A stretch of 64,000 bases of DNA from Cephalotus follicularis (lineage: Eukaryota > Streptophyta > Magnoliopsida > Oxalidales > Cephalotaceae): positions 121,312 to 185,311 of the forward strand of contig BDDD01001676.1 in assembly GCA_001972305.1 (NCBI GenBank). The letters run 5' to 3'. Below the pieces are notes generated by a model, which ran no database searches, was not told the DNA's origin, and worked only from the letters and a program-made list of their open reading frames with translations. This document shows, one piece after another, positions 10,976 to 21,008 of this stretch. The position numbers were made by a program, and so were the translations under genes. The number at the start of each line of letters is the position of its first letter. Within the stretch, counting starts at the first letter, position 1.

Positions 10976-11825
10976 ACATAGTATACCCTACACGACATTA
11001 TGTCGCTGACCCATTTCCCCTGTGTGCGGAATGGGTCAGGCTCAGACACAGGTGATGGTTCACAGTGAAATGGATCGAGCTGGATGGATACTTCAAATGG
11101 ATCTTGGATAGTAGTGGTGTTGGGATGATATTGTTATTGTATATGACTTCGTTATGATCATATTATGGTTTTACTTATATGAATTGTTCTAGTTGAGACA
11201 GGCTAAGATAAATGGGTTATCTATAGCACATTTTGGTTTGCCATATTGTATATGATTTTACTTATGGTAATGGATATGGGTTTGCTTATAAAGAGTTGTA
11301 TAAAAAGGGGCCTTCTGTTTATAGTTGAATTGTACCTATATGTAAGACTTGTTATGTAAAGAGACAAATCTAAAGATGTATAAGAGATGATTTATTTCAG
11401 CTATCGACCTGCCGACATGTGGCAGTGCTTATGATATATGTATTGATGTATTAAACAGGGACAGACCCATCATTTGAGGCATTAGAATGATATGATACTG
11501 GTTTAGTTGTGATTGCTGAGGGCTGAGCCCCATATGTATATAAACTGTTGATTCCTCCTTCGGGAGTGTGAAAATATATAAACTGAGTTTTCTTTACAGG
11601 GGGTTAAGTCCGATAAACGAATACATCATGCCCGATTTTTGGGAGATTTTAAGAGTTAGTTTTTATTTGAATTGGGTATTCCGCTGATGTTATTTGATTG
11701 TTTAAGGGCTTTTATATATAGCACTTATGGTGTATGACGAATATAATGATGAATGACTGAACGGATGGTATCTCACGCGTCGGATCGTGGGGGTTTACCC
11801 TCGCGGTTCGGGGCGTGACACTTTT

Positions 11826-12540
11826 TCATTCTCAACTATAGTAATGCCGGACTTCTTTGGTACTACATGAGTGGGACTAACCCATTTGCTGTCAGAGATG
11901 GGGTAAATATTGCCAGCATCTAACCACTTCACAATCTCATTCTTGGCAACTTCGTGTATATTTGGATTTAATCTTCAATGTGCATCCCTAAAAGGTTTAG
12001 CACAATCTTCACAAAAAATCTGATGCTTACAGATAGATGGGCTTATGCCTTTCAGATCTGCCACTGATCACCCAATGGCTTTTTTGTGATCCTTGAGAAC
12101 TGCCAAAACCTTGTCTTCCTGATTAGTAGTCAAACTAGATGCAATAATGACAGGGAGTGTCTCATTCAGCCCCAAGTAAGAATACTTTAAAGAGTCAGGT
12201 ACGGACTTTCTGTCTAAAACAGGGGGAGATTCTATGGAATTCAGCATTGGTGACTTTGCCAGAGCAGGTAATGGCTCAAATTTATATGTCCACGGAGGAA
12301 GATTTGAAGAGATAGGAAAATTCAACAAGGCATTAATCTGAATAGTGTCTGTATCACAATTGTCACCAAAGATGCTCAAATATTGCTGCAGAGAGTTATT
12401 TACAAGTGTATCAGGTGCACACTCGGATACCACCTCATCTATCATATCTATGGAAAAACAATCCTCCTCACCCTGAGGTCCTAGGGCTGCATTGAAGATG
12501 TTTAGTCTCAACTTCTTATTACCAAAGGATATGTCCATGG
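11826..12540 (-). pseudogene. Athila-type pol: RT N-terminal part and linker
   Basis: Next to the solo LTR the minus strand encodes KWLDAGNIYPISDSKWVSPT and HVVPKKSGIT, the start of the Athila RT domain. To the right (12068-12538) is the linker region, with words DISFGNKKLRLNIFNAALGP and LNETLPVIIASSLT, typical of the segment between Athila protease and RT. Part of the same fossil as 7843-8136. Broken. Confidence 0.85.
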
Positions 12541-13139
12541 ATCTAAATCGACGGTTTATGCAAGCATTTGCTGTGGCTAAGAAAGGACGACCTAAGATAA
12601 TCGACTACTGTTTCCCATTCGAAGGGGTTTCCATATCGAGCACAAGGAAATCCACTAGAAAATAGAGCTCGTCTACTTTCACTAAAACATCTTCAATGAA
12701 TCCCTTAGGAATTTTTAGAGATCTATCAGATGGTTGAAGAGTCACCTCAGTGGGTTTTAATTCTCCAAACCTAAAATGGTCATAAACCGAGTGAGAGAGG
12801 ATGTTAATGATGGCCCCTAAATCCAGGAGTGCTATCTCTATATATAAATTTCCAAATCTTACAAGATATCAGAGGAGCTCCAGGGTCTTTTAGTTTAGGT
12901 GGCAGCTTGTTAGAAAGCACTGCGCTCACCTGCTCTGTTAGATGGACAGTTTTCGGAATATGAGTTTTCAGCTTACGCTTCATGGTGCATAAGTCCTTTA
13001 AGAACTTGGCATATGCTGGCACTTGCCGTATAGCATCCAGGAGAGGAAGGTTGATCTGGACCTGCTTAAACAGTTCCATCATCTCTTCCATCATTGCCAC
13101 ATTTTTACCAAATGGAGGAACAAAAGACAGAGATCGCAA
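12541..13139 (-). pseudogene. Athila-type protease region
   Basis: Minus-strand words include PLLDAIRQVPAYAKFLKDLC, LTEQVSAVLSNKLPPKLKDP and GAPLISCKI, then ILGRPFLATANACI nearer the RT. These are hallmark blocks of the Athila gag-protease junction and aspartic protease domain, which would cut the polyprotein. Part of a broken fossil. Confidence 0.85.
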
Positions 13140-14510
13140 ACAGTCAGGAAAAGTTGCTTAAGATGAAACAAGAGTAATGTCTTTTTCCTTCGCCAGGTGT
13201 TCACTCTCCTTATGCATAGAGGCTGTAGTGACTTCCAGGTCAGACTTACTGAGGGCCTCTTCCTCACCACTCTCTGAGGACACTTTCTCCTCCGGACTCT
13301 TATCATGAATCAGGTCAGGATTTGGAATAGTTACTTGCGGTTCTTCGATTACCCGACCACTTCTCACAGTAGTAATTGCTTGGGCTTGTTCTAAGTAGGA
13401 ACGATGTCCATACTGATTTTTAGGATTGCCTACCACTTGACTAGGTAGGTGTCCTTCTTCTCTCTTCCTGATGATATCGGCTAGCTGTCCTATTTGAGTT
13501 TCCAATTTGGAGATGGATTGGGTATGGGAGTGAAGGATCTGATCATATTTCTGGCCATTCTTGTTGAGCCCATCCAAAGAAAATAGTACCTTATCCATTT
13601 TATATTCAGTTGCCTTAGGCACTTGAGGTGGTGGAAGATTAGATTGTTGCACATCCCTATAGGCATTTTGATAAGCCAGGGTATTGTTTTGCCTATAAGG
13701 GGGATTGTGGCTGGTATTGGGCTACTTCCATCCAAAGTTGGGGTGATTCCTCCATCCCGGGTTATATGTGTTGGAGAACGAATCATTCCTCAGTCTAGGG
13801 AATCCTTGCACTGCCTGCACTTGTTCTTGATTAAATTATGGATATTGCACAGTAAGCGGGAAACCACTCATATAATGTGTCGGGCTAGAACAAAAGGAGC
13901 AAGCCTCTTGTGCAATAGAAGTCTGAGTAGATTGCGTAGGAAGCGTCCCTATAGTTAGCACTTTATCTAATTTCCGAGATAGGATGTCCATCTTATCCTT
14001 GATGGTCTCAAATTGGCTAACCTCATGTATACCCCCTTTCTTCTGAGTACCCATTGCAGAGAACTCTACTCTGGATGATAAATGATGCTGAGATTTCTTG
14101 CTGAGGGATTCAAACAATTGGCAGGCATCGTCCTCATTTTTTTGCATAAATGTGCCTCCACAAGAAGCAGCCACCATCTGTCTATTTTGTGCGATCAATC
14201 CATCATAGAAGCATTGGACTAACTGCCATTTAGGTACGGCATGATGGGGGCATTTCTGATGAGGTCCTTTAATCTTTCGCATGACTCATGGAAATGCTTA
14301 CCATCTTGCTGCGAGAAGCTAATGAGCACTCACCTTATCTGGTTGGTCCGATCTATGGGAAAATATTTCTTAAGGAACTCCTTCTGTAATTGTGCCCATG
14401 TGGTGATAATCATAGAGTCGAAGGAATGGAGCCATTGTTTAGCTCTATCCTTTAATGAGAATGGAAATAAAATCAGCTTAGGGCATCCTCAGACAAGTTC
14501 TGAATTTTAA
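13140..14510 (-). pseudogene. Athila-type gag region
   Basis: The right part encodes words WAQLQKEFLKKYFP and SFSQQDGKHFHESCERLKDL. The middle encodes HHAVPKWQLVQCFYDGLIAQ and MVAASCGGTFMQKNEDDAC. The left part encodes KLETQIGQLADIIRKREEGH and TTVRSGRVIEEP. This order and these blocks match Athila gag (capsid part, then the C-terminal coiled region). Gag would form the particle. Several breaks are present. Confidence 0.85.
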
Positions 14511-14608
14511 ATGTGGAATAGATCTCAATGAATTCATCCAAACGCTTATGCAGTTCCTCTGCAGCAAGTCCATAAAAGGATGGTAACATCTGTATAATAC
14601 TAGACTTG

Positions 14609-14760
14609 ATCTCATATTGAGCATTTTAGACCGTAGGCACCCTACCAATGGATCCACATTTAAAGTCAATAGGCAGCATCTGAAACCCTATGTGGATGGA
14701 ATTACTGATGGACATATCATTGAGTTTGTTGACTTGATTGATCCTGTTTACACTCCTCTG
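14609..14760 (+). pseudogene. Athila integrase C-terminal end, inverted
   Basis: On the plus strand, opposite to the surrounding gag and RT, the sequence encodes GSTFKVNRQHLKPYVDG. This resembles the Athila integrase end (TFKVNGQRLKPY). It lies between gag on the right strand and an RT piece, so it marks an inversion or a second insertion within the mosaic. Confidence 0.6.
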
Positions 14761-14764
14761 TCCT

Positions 14765-15151
14765 TACAACGCTTGAGAACCTTTTCCAACTTAAGGAGGC
14801 CATCATCAAAGGATGCTCCAAACACAGAGAAATCTTCCATAAAAACCTCGAGGAACTCCCCTACCATATCAGAGAATATAGTGAGCATGCAACGCTGGAA
14901 AGTGGCAGGGCGTTACATAAGCCAAAGGGCGTCCGTCGGAAAGCGAATGTCCAAAAGGGCATGTAAATGTGGTTTTCTCTTGGTCTTCTGTGCACACACT
15001 TACTTGGTTATATCCAGAGTAGCCATCTAAAAAGCTAAAGTAGTTATTGCCGGATAGCTTCTCAAGGATTTGATCAATGAATGGAAGTGAAAAGTGATCC
15101 TTGCGAGTGATAGAATTAAGTTTTCTATAATCAATACATACTCACCAACCA
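14765..15151 (-). pseudogene. Second Athila-type RT piece
   Basis: The minus strand encodes the dyad block FMEDFSVFGASFDDGL and upstream RT words. From 14888 to 15151 it is a near-copy of 7845-8121. At its right end it runs into the tRNA-Asp-like sequence through a shared nine-base stretch (GTCATTGTA). Part of a broken fossil. Confidence 0.8.
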
Positions 15152-15226
15152 GTCATTGTAGTATAGTGGTAAGTATTCCCGCCTATCACCCAGGTGACCC
15201 GGGTTCATTCCTCGGCAACGGTACCA
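15152..15226 (+). tRNA. tRNA-Asp-like pseudogene ending in CCA at a retroelement primer site
   Basis: The sequence aligns over its whole length with plant tRNA-Asp(GUC). It has an A box GTAGTATAGTGGTAAGTAT, an anticodon arm ATTCCCGCCTATCACCC, a B-box-like GACCCGGGTTCATTC and an acceptor end followed by CCA (15224-15226). The CCA is not encoded in eukaryotic tRNA genes and points to a copy of the mature primer. It is followed at once by an LTR-tail-like sequence, exactly where the Athila primer site should be. Changes (anticodon GTC to ATC, altered anticodon stem and T loop) make a working tRNA gene unlikely. Confidence 0.85.
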
Positions 15227-15471
15227 AACTTTTGTTCGATGTCTTTGAATCGATTCAAAATTACCCTAATACATGAAGCAGTTGTATACGCACCTGGAGT
15301 AAAGTGTTTACTTAAGGGCCGTCTTGAGGACACATCATTATTATCACCCATTCTGGTATTCCCTCTAATGCCGGCCAAGATTCTCTCAATCTCTAGGTCA
15401 CAGGTAACTACTTTGGAATCTAATGATCGACGACCTAGCATGCACCTAAGCTTTTATGACATTCATTCAGC
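15227..15471 (-). mobile_element. LTR-tail-like piece and leader between the two primer sites
   Basis: 15227-15275 (TTCGATGTCTTTGAATCGATTC region) repeats, with changes, the LTR end at 15492-15540. The remainder to 15471 resembles a short Athila leader. No gene is visible. Together with the tRNA copy it looks like the end of another Athila LTR. Confidence 0.55.
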
Positions 15472-15489
15472 TCCCCAGCAACGGCGCCA
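15472..15489 (-). other. tRNA-Asp primer binding site (Athila type)
   Basis: On the minus strand this reads TGGCGCCGTTGCTGGGGA. That is complementary to the 3' end of tRNA-Asp including CCA, the known primer of Athila/Tat elements. It lies just inside the LTR. Confidence 0.9.
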
Positions 15490-15491
15490 AA

Positions 15492-17012
15492 ATTTTATTC
15501 GATGTCGTTGAACTGATTCAAAATTACCATAATCTAACAATTAGCACAATGGAAAGTAGGGATCGTTCCCACGAAGAGCTGTAATGATACGCAATATAAA
15601 TGAACTTAGCGTGCACTTAAACGAAAATAACGAACACAAAATTAATTTTACCTAAGCGAACAATGCAAATGGAGAAACTTGAAAAGAGAATTGATTTGAA
15701 TTAAACTACTTTAATGAAAAACTGAACAATTCAGATCAAATATTTAATGCAATATGACAAAATAAATAGGAAATTGATATGAGAAAACAGTCCCTTAGAT
15801 GTGAGAATCCCCCATGTATATATATATATACTCAAGTTCATGGCATAAATTCTGGTTTAAGATAACATCACAGAAAATAATGATTTAGCCTAGATTCACC
15901 CTATCCTGTCAAACCTTGATACTCTCAAAAGGTTGATTGGTTAAAGAATGTCTTTGGTGCAATCACATAGAAAAATTAAGAATCATAGCATGATGTAAAT
16001 GAATTAGAGCTACAAGCACTAAAACATCAAACATATTTTATATCATTAAAATTCCTTCTAATCAATGTTCCACACACATTAACAAGAGAAGAGTGTCTTA
16101 CATGCATGCCATTAAACCAGAAAACCAGACTTGAGATATATAAAATACATGGGTTCATCTACATCCAGGGATTAAGATGTTTAGCCGATCATGATGGTGG
16201 TGGTAGTAATCTTCTTCAGAGAATTGTGCATCCAGTAGTCGCCTCTGTTCGTTAACCAGCTTCCCTTTCTTTCTTTGTTATCCTTTTCTTTTTATACTCC
16301 AATTCTCAACAAAAAACGAAAAAAAATCTAACCTACTACAATCTGAATCAAACTGTAAAAACTTCCCAATTCTGTTGCCTAATACGTTGTAAGCGTCGAT
16401 GCTTAAGTTTTAGGAGTCAATGGTTTGGCGTTTTGCATTGACGCTTTGATATGTTGAATGCGCTAAGCGTCGACGTATATGTTGCGTTCTTTAGCTGACT
16501 TAGGTGTTAGGTGCCGACTCTTACAATCAAGGCGTTGAGGCTTAACTTGGCATTGACATCTTCCTCAATGCACGTTAACGGCTAATCTACTATCTTATTT
16601 GTTCATTTTTGGCGTTGACGTCTTTATCATGGTGTTGACACCTAAACATTTGAATTCCCAGCACGTTGACACCAAAAGTTTTGGTGTTGACGAAAATCAT
16701 AAAACTGCAAACTTGTTCCAGCTGAAGTTTAAGGCGTCGACGCTTTCTTTGAAACCGTCAGCACTTAAGAGTTAGGCGTCGACGCTTAATGTCTAAGCGT
16801 CGAGGCTTTGCTCTATTTTATGTAGAATTTTGTTATTTCTTCAATCCCCAATCTCCTAGCTCTCAATCTGCGCGAATTTGACTCGTGTTTCTGCATTTTG
16901 ATCTTTTTGGCCTGTTACCTGAAAGTCAATTAAACACAACCAAAGTAATATGTTCTATGCATAAAAATACAATAATTAACTCATTAAAAAGAATACATTT
17001 TTATGCTCAACA
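15492..17012 (-). mobile_element. Athila-type LTR (right)
   Basis: The minus strand starts TGTTGAGCATAAAAATG at 17012, the usual Athila LTR start, and runs to the primer site. Length is about 1.5 kb. It holds a GTCGAC palindrome array at 16395-16804. The exact inner end is uncertain because several CA dinucleotides lie before the primer site. Confidence 0.8.
16395..16804. repeat. 21-bp-phased GCGTCGACGC array (Athila LTR)
   Basis: Cores are near 16395, 16416, 16437, 16469, 16513, 16534, 16552, 16614, 16634, 16665, 16686, 16736, 16757, 16778 and 16799. The last four are spaced exactly 21 bp, as are the first three. Intact sites read GCGTCGACGC; others are decayed (GCATTGACGC, CCGTCAGCAC). Confidence 0.9.
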
Positions 17013-19078
17013 CGTACTCCTTCAAGAGAAAGTGGAGAGGCTGGCCAAAAAGTATTTCTTCCCGAGAGGCTTGGTATTCTCCCTTTCCCGAGATCCTAAG
17101 GAGGCCACAAAGAGCAGACCTGGCCTCTTCGTGGTTTTTGAGGATGCTCTCTCCCATGGTCTGAGACTCCCTGTACACTCCTTCGCTATTGTGGTTTTGA
17201 GGAGTTTCAGACTTCATCCCTTACTCATTCAACACAGTCATGGAGCTTCATAATGGGATTCTCGGTGAAGTGTTTGGAAGCAGGGGTGACACAAACGGTG
17301 GGCTTGTTCAAGGAGTTCCATGCCCTTGCTGCGTCTCCTAGCAAACGCAGCTATTACTTCAAAGCGCGCACTAGTCTGACCAAGAAACTATTGGTGGATC
17401 CTACGAAATCCATGAAGAACTGGATGGAGATGTGTTTCCTTATTAGGAACCTCCCTGGCTTCACTCCCTCCATTTGGTGTGATTCATTGGACACGCAGCG
17501 CCTTAATCAGAGAGCAAATTTATCTGAAGCAGAGAAGGCAGACCTTGCAAAGCTGACAGAGTTTGAGCTAGAGGAGGTGAACTCCACAACTGAGGATCGT
17601 CTGTGCGACGTTGGGCTGAGTGTGTCCTCTTGACATAGAGACGTCTTTGATGATGAGGAGGAGATCCCACTGGGGATTGAGAGAGAGGGAGTTCTAAAGA
17701 GTAGAGAAGAAACTGAGGCTAAGTGTGTTAATGAGGGGGAAAGCTGTATTAAGCCTTCCTCTCATCTTTTGCTTCTAATCCCTTCCTTTTGTTCACTTAC
17801 TTTTTCCTATAAATTCATGCTTTTAACTCTATTTTCATGGTTCTCTACAGCAATGGCTTCTTCACACCCTCTCACAGACGTCTTGAGAGCTGGTACGGAA
17901 AAAGAGCAGGGCGATGCCGAGAAGGCAAGGCAGAGAGCCTTGAGGGAAGTTGCCGAGGCTGCAAAGAAGAGAGCCGATGAGGAGGCTGCTGTTGCTGACG
18001 CTGCCAAGATAAGGTCTGCTTGTGACAAGCGAGTTATGGAGGACCTACCCCCTCATCGACCCAAAAAGAAAAAGAAGGGAAGAAATGGAGAAGGCTCTTC
18101 TCCGGAGCAAACTAATGTTCCCCCCTTGGTAAGTTCTCTGAAACCCGTTTGTCTTGTTTAGCCTCGGGGCATCGACCAGATTGAGGAAGAGATCGAGGCG
18201 CTAGGCGACTCTGGTGTGGGCCTGAATACTCCAAGGGAGCCTTTTGAGCTCAGCAGGTTGTGCCTCCTTCCCGCTGAGCTAAATGCAAGAAAGGGTTGGA
18301 CCATCAACCAGCTTTGGAATCACTACATTCAAAGCAGCTTTAGGGTATGTGACTTCTTTGTATTTTTCTTTTTATATACACTCTCTGCTCTTCCTCTAAC
18401 CATGATCCTTCTTTGGCAGGCTCTGAATGATATCCATCTAATGATGGAAAACTCTAAGGCTGACCATTAAATTATCAACCAGCTTCGCGGAGAAGTTGTA
18501 GAGCTTAAGCAAGCGGCTAATTCGGCCCACGCCCAGCTGGAAGAGGTTCTTGGGGCCCAGGAGTCTTTGTTGGAAGAGAAGAGGCAAGCTCTTGAAGCTT
18601 TGGCAAAGGAGAAGAGGGAAAGAGAGATAGTTGTTGATAGCAATATAAAACTTCGTGATCTGCTACAAACTACAAATGAAAGGTTCTCCAAATTCCAAGA
18701 GATGGAGGCTGCTCGGACTCAAGCGCCAGCGGATAAAGCCCTCATAGAGTTCAAAGCATCGGTTGAATTCCTTACATTAATGGAAAGCACGGTGGAAGAC
18801 TACAAGGCTTCAGTAGCTTTTGAGGAGGAAGTCTTAAAGGAACCTGCGGCACACCATTTTTGGGGCTTCTACACTTGCCGCAACTGGGTGGCTGCTCTTC
18901 ATCCAGAGGTTTCCTTGGATCCCATTGTTTGTTGTGAGGCAGTGGAAGCCTTCGAGTTCCTTCCTGAGGGGTTGAGGCAGAGGAAGATAAAGCTCGGCTC
19001 GCCCAAGAGGATGAAGAGAGGGCAAAGCACTCAGGTGCAATTGTCCCATACTCTGGGCCTGATGCAGAGACTGTCTTG
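17013..19078 (+). pseudogene. Transposase_28-like ('putative gypsy-type transposon') gene remnant
   Basis: The first part (17013-17633) encodes words such as LRLPVHSFAIVVLRSFRLHP, KCLEAGVTQTVGLFKEFHAL and WMEMCFLIRNLPGF. These resemble the plant domain named 'putative gypsy type transposon'. The following blocks (17851-18128, 18163-18342, 18420-19078) encode a lysine-rich basic stretch (PKKKKKGRNG) and a long Glu/Ala/Lys coiled-coil-like tail. Two stretches look like GT-AG introns (about 18129-18162 and 18343-18419). A polyadenylation-like AATAAA is near 19198. Function is unknown; such genes are usually associated with retroelements. I cannot confirm a start, because the left end abuts the Athila LTR. 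It appears to be a remnant. Confidence 0.55.
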
Positions 19079-19778
19079 ACCCCTAAACCCGAGAACTTCT
19101 AAGAGCTTTCTCGTTCTCATGTAAATAACGCCCCCTTAGGGGATAACAATGTTTAAATTTTTTGCTTTTGTACTCTTGTAATGTAATTTTTCTAAAGTAA
19201 TAAAACTTGACATTTTTGCGTCATTCGAGTTTTTTCATTCCCTTAGGAATTTTTATGCCTTTGTAGGCATTTTCATACTAGTTTGATATTCATCAGACCA
19301 AGTTTAAGCTTTTTAGCCCACATAGGGTACTTGTATCAAAGTACTTAGCCAACGAGACTTGATCTTTGCGAGTTCTTAAGTGTTTGCAGATCAAGATTTT
19401 AGTTATGGTTTGACAAGTTCTTACGGATTTGCACACCAGGATCTCATACTGGTATGATATTTTTCAGACTAGGTTGTCTGAGCTTTCTAGCCCTCGTAGG
19501 GACACTTATATCAAAGCGCTCAATCCAACATACTTGATCATTGCGAGTTCTTATGCGTTCGCCTCTCAATATACGACGTAGGTCTGGTCTGACAAGTTCT
19601 TATGGATTTGCCGACCGCATTTGTCCCTTGGGAGTCTTTAAGTAAACTTGTTTTAAAGTTTTAGTCTGCTTGAGACTTGCTTTGATTGCTCCCGTGGGAG
19701 TCTTGTCTGATTGCTTTCTTAGGAGTCTTCTCTAATTGCTCCCTTAGGAGTCTTTATTTGTCAAAGTGTTGGAGGGTG
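19079..19778 (+). repeat. 3' flank of the Transposase_28-like remnant with 171-bp tandem repeat
   Basis: After an AATAAA-like signal (19198-19205) there are two imperfect 171-bp units (about 19285-19455 and 19456-19626). Each contains GATATT..CAGAC.A, TTGCGAGTTCTTA and GACAAGTTCTTA.GGATTTG. These are followed by about four shorter repeats ending GGAGTCTT (19623-19760). I see no gene here. Confidence 0.75.
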
Positions 19779-19982
19779 TGTAATAACCGTAATTTTTAAT
19801 TAATGTATATTGTACAAGTGATGAATAAAATATACATTATATTGAGATTTGATGTCCAACTACTATGTAAATTGTGGTTATTGAATTGTTTGAAGGCTTA
19901 CTTGAAAGGAAATTAGAGTACATTGACTGAAATTCGAAATAATCGCATGAAAGTTTAAATAAACGGATTCTGGCGCCAAACC

Positions 19983-20098
19983 GTCGATGCCCAATGCCAT
20001 ACCGTCGACACTTTGATCTTAGACACGTATTCACCACGTGTCGAGGAGAACGGAGTTATGGCGTACTAACCATCGACGCCAAGAAGCATACCGTCGAC
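19983..20098. repeat. GTCGAC cluster 1 in family C LTR
   Basis: Core pairs lie at 19983/20004 and 20072/20093, each pair exactly 21 bp apart, in the form CCGTCGACGCTT and decayed variants. The cluster is about 200-315 bp inside the LTR start. Confidence 0.85.
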
Positions 20099-20852
20099 GC
20101 TTTGCAGGGTGCCAGGAGTGTGCTATGCGTCATTTGCAACAGAGCAGTGGGGTTTAAATGGATTATAAGCTGGGCAAGTGTCCAAGGACGTGTCAAAACA
20201 CCATAAACGTGTCCTTACCAGCCGTTGAAGGAAAGATGAGTGTCTTGCATGTACCTGTTACCTGCAAAACAAAGGAGAAAGGAACAAAAGAGCGAGTTAA
20301 TGATTAGAGAGAGAAGAAGGGAGAAAATGTTGAAAACTTGAGTTAATGAGCTGATGAATCACTGAGATACTGAAACCCTTTTATATCAGCTACTGAGTGG
20401 TTAAGTGAGTGTTAGAAACACTGAAAAGAAGAGAAAACGTTCTGGACAGCAATTGGAATTTGCATGTTGATTAGGGAGTGTTCAAAGTGGAAATTGGGAG
20501 CTCAAATTAATGGGTAAGCTTCTGAATTGATACCAGTGTTGCTATGTGGTTAGTTAGTTGGATATACACACTGATTTTGATATATCTATCTACTGTTAAC
20601 ATGCATATATAGAATGAATTTCTGGAATTATTGGAGTTGGTTGGAAGTGGATAGTTTGGGACTCAAAGAGAAGAATCACTCAATTGATTCTGGGAAAAAC
20701 GACTTGAGGTAGGAACTTTGATATGATTTTGAACATATAGTATGTATATCATGTATGGATTATTGCTATATGATTGCATGCTATCAATTGGGTTGAATTG
20801 AATTACAAATGCATGCTCTGTTTTTCTGCAAATTGCCTCTACGCTATAAAGC

Positions 20853-21008
20853 ACTGACGCTTATATATTGATCGTCAACGCTTTAAGCTAAACGTCGACG
20901 CGTAGAGTAGGAAATTTTGACACCTAAGTGAAATAATATTGTCGACGCTTTAGGCATACTGTTGATGCTTTGGATATAAGCGGTGACGCTTTAGTCAAAA
21001 CGGTCGAC
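20853..21008. repeat. GTCGAC cluster 2 in family C LTR, 21-bp phased
   Basis: Cores are near 20853, 20874, 20894, 20916, 20941, 20961, 20982 and 21003, in steps of 20-22 bp with one of 25. Sites read ACGTCGACGCG, TTGTCGACGCTT and CGGTCGACGCTT; others are decayed. The equivalent place in the opposite-strand copy (61452-61561) has the CAGTCGACTG flavour. Confidence 0.88.

Larger units (their letters stand above)
8142..11820 (+). mobile_element. Solo LTR, family D
   Basis: It starts TGTAATACCCCGG and ends GGTTCGGGGCGTGACA, with TSD CTTTT at 8137-8141 and 11821-11825 inside the Athila RT region. It is homologous to both LTRs of the family D element at 33883-41726. The parts in order are an (AT)n run, an 11-bp-arm inverted repeat, a GC-rich stretch with GAGTCGACTC sites, a 123-bp tandem repeat made of GTCGAC sites, and a long stretch rich in TTACTG hexamers. 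Length is 3679 bp. Confidence 0.95.
7517..17012 (-). mobile_element. Rearranged Athila-type gypsy mosaic (fossil)
   Basis: Most parts read on the minus strand. From the right they are: an LTR (about 15492-17012) starting TGTTGAGCATAAAAATG, a tRNA-Asp primer site (15472-15489), an LTR-tail-like piece joined to a tRNA-Asp copy, an RT piece, a short plus-strand integrase-end piece, gag, protease, RT, and a second LTR piece (7517-7842). The RT piece next to the left LTR (7843-8136) and the one at 14888-15151 are near-copies of each other, so at least two insertions or template switches are combined. It is interrupted by the family D solo LTR. Broken in several places and old. Confidence 0.75.

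Noticed and set aside
15152-15226. Functional nuclear tRNA-Asp gene
   Set aside because: It carries a CCA that nuclear genes lack, has changes in the anticodon and stems, and sits exactly at a retroelement primer-site position.
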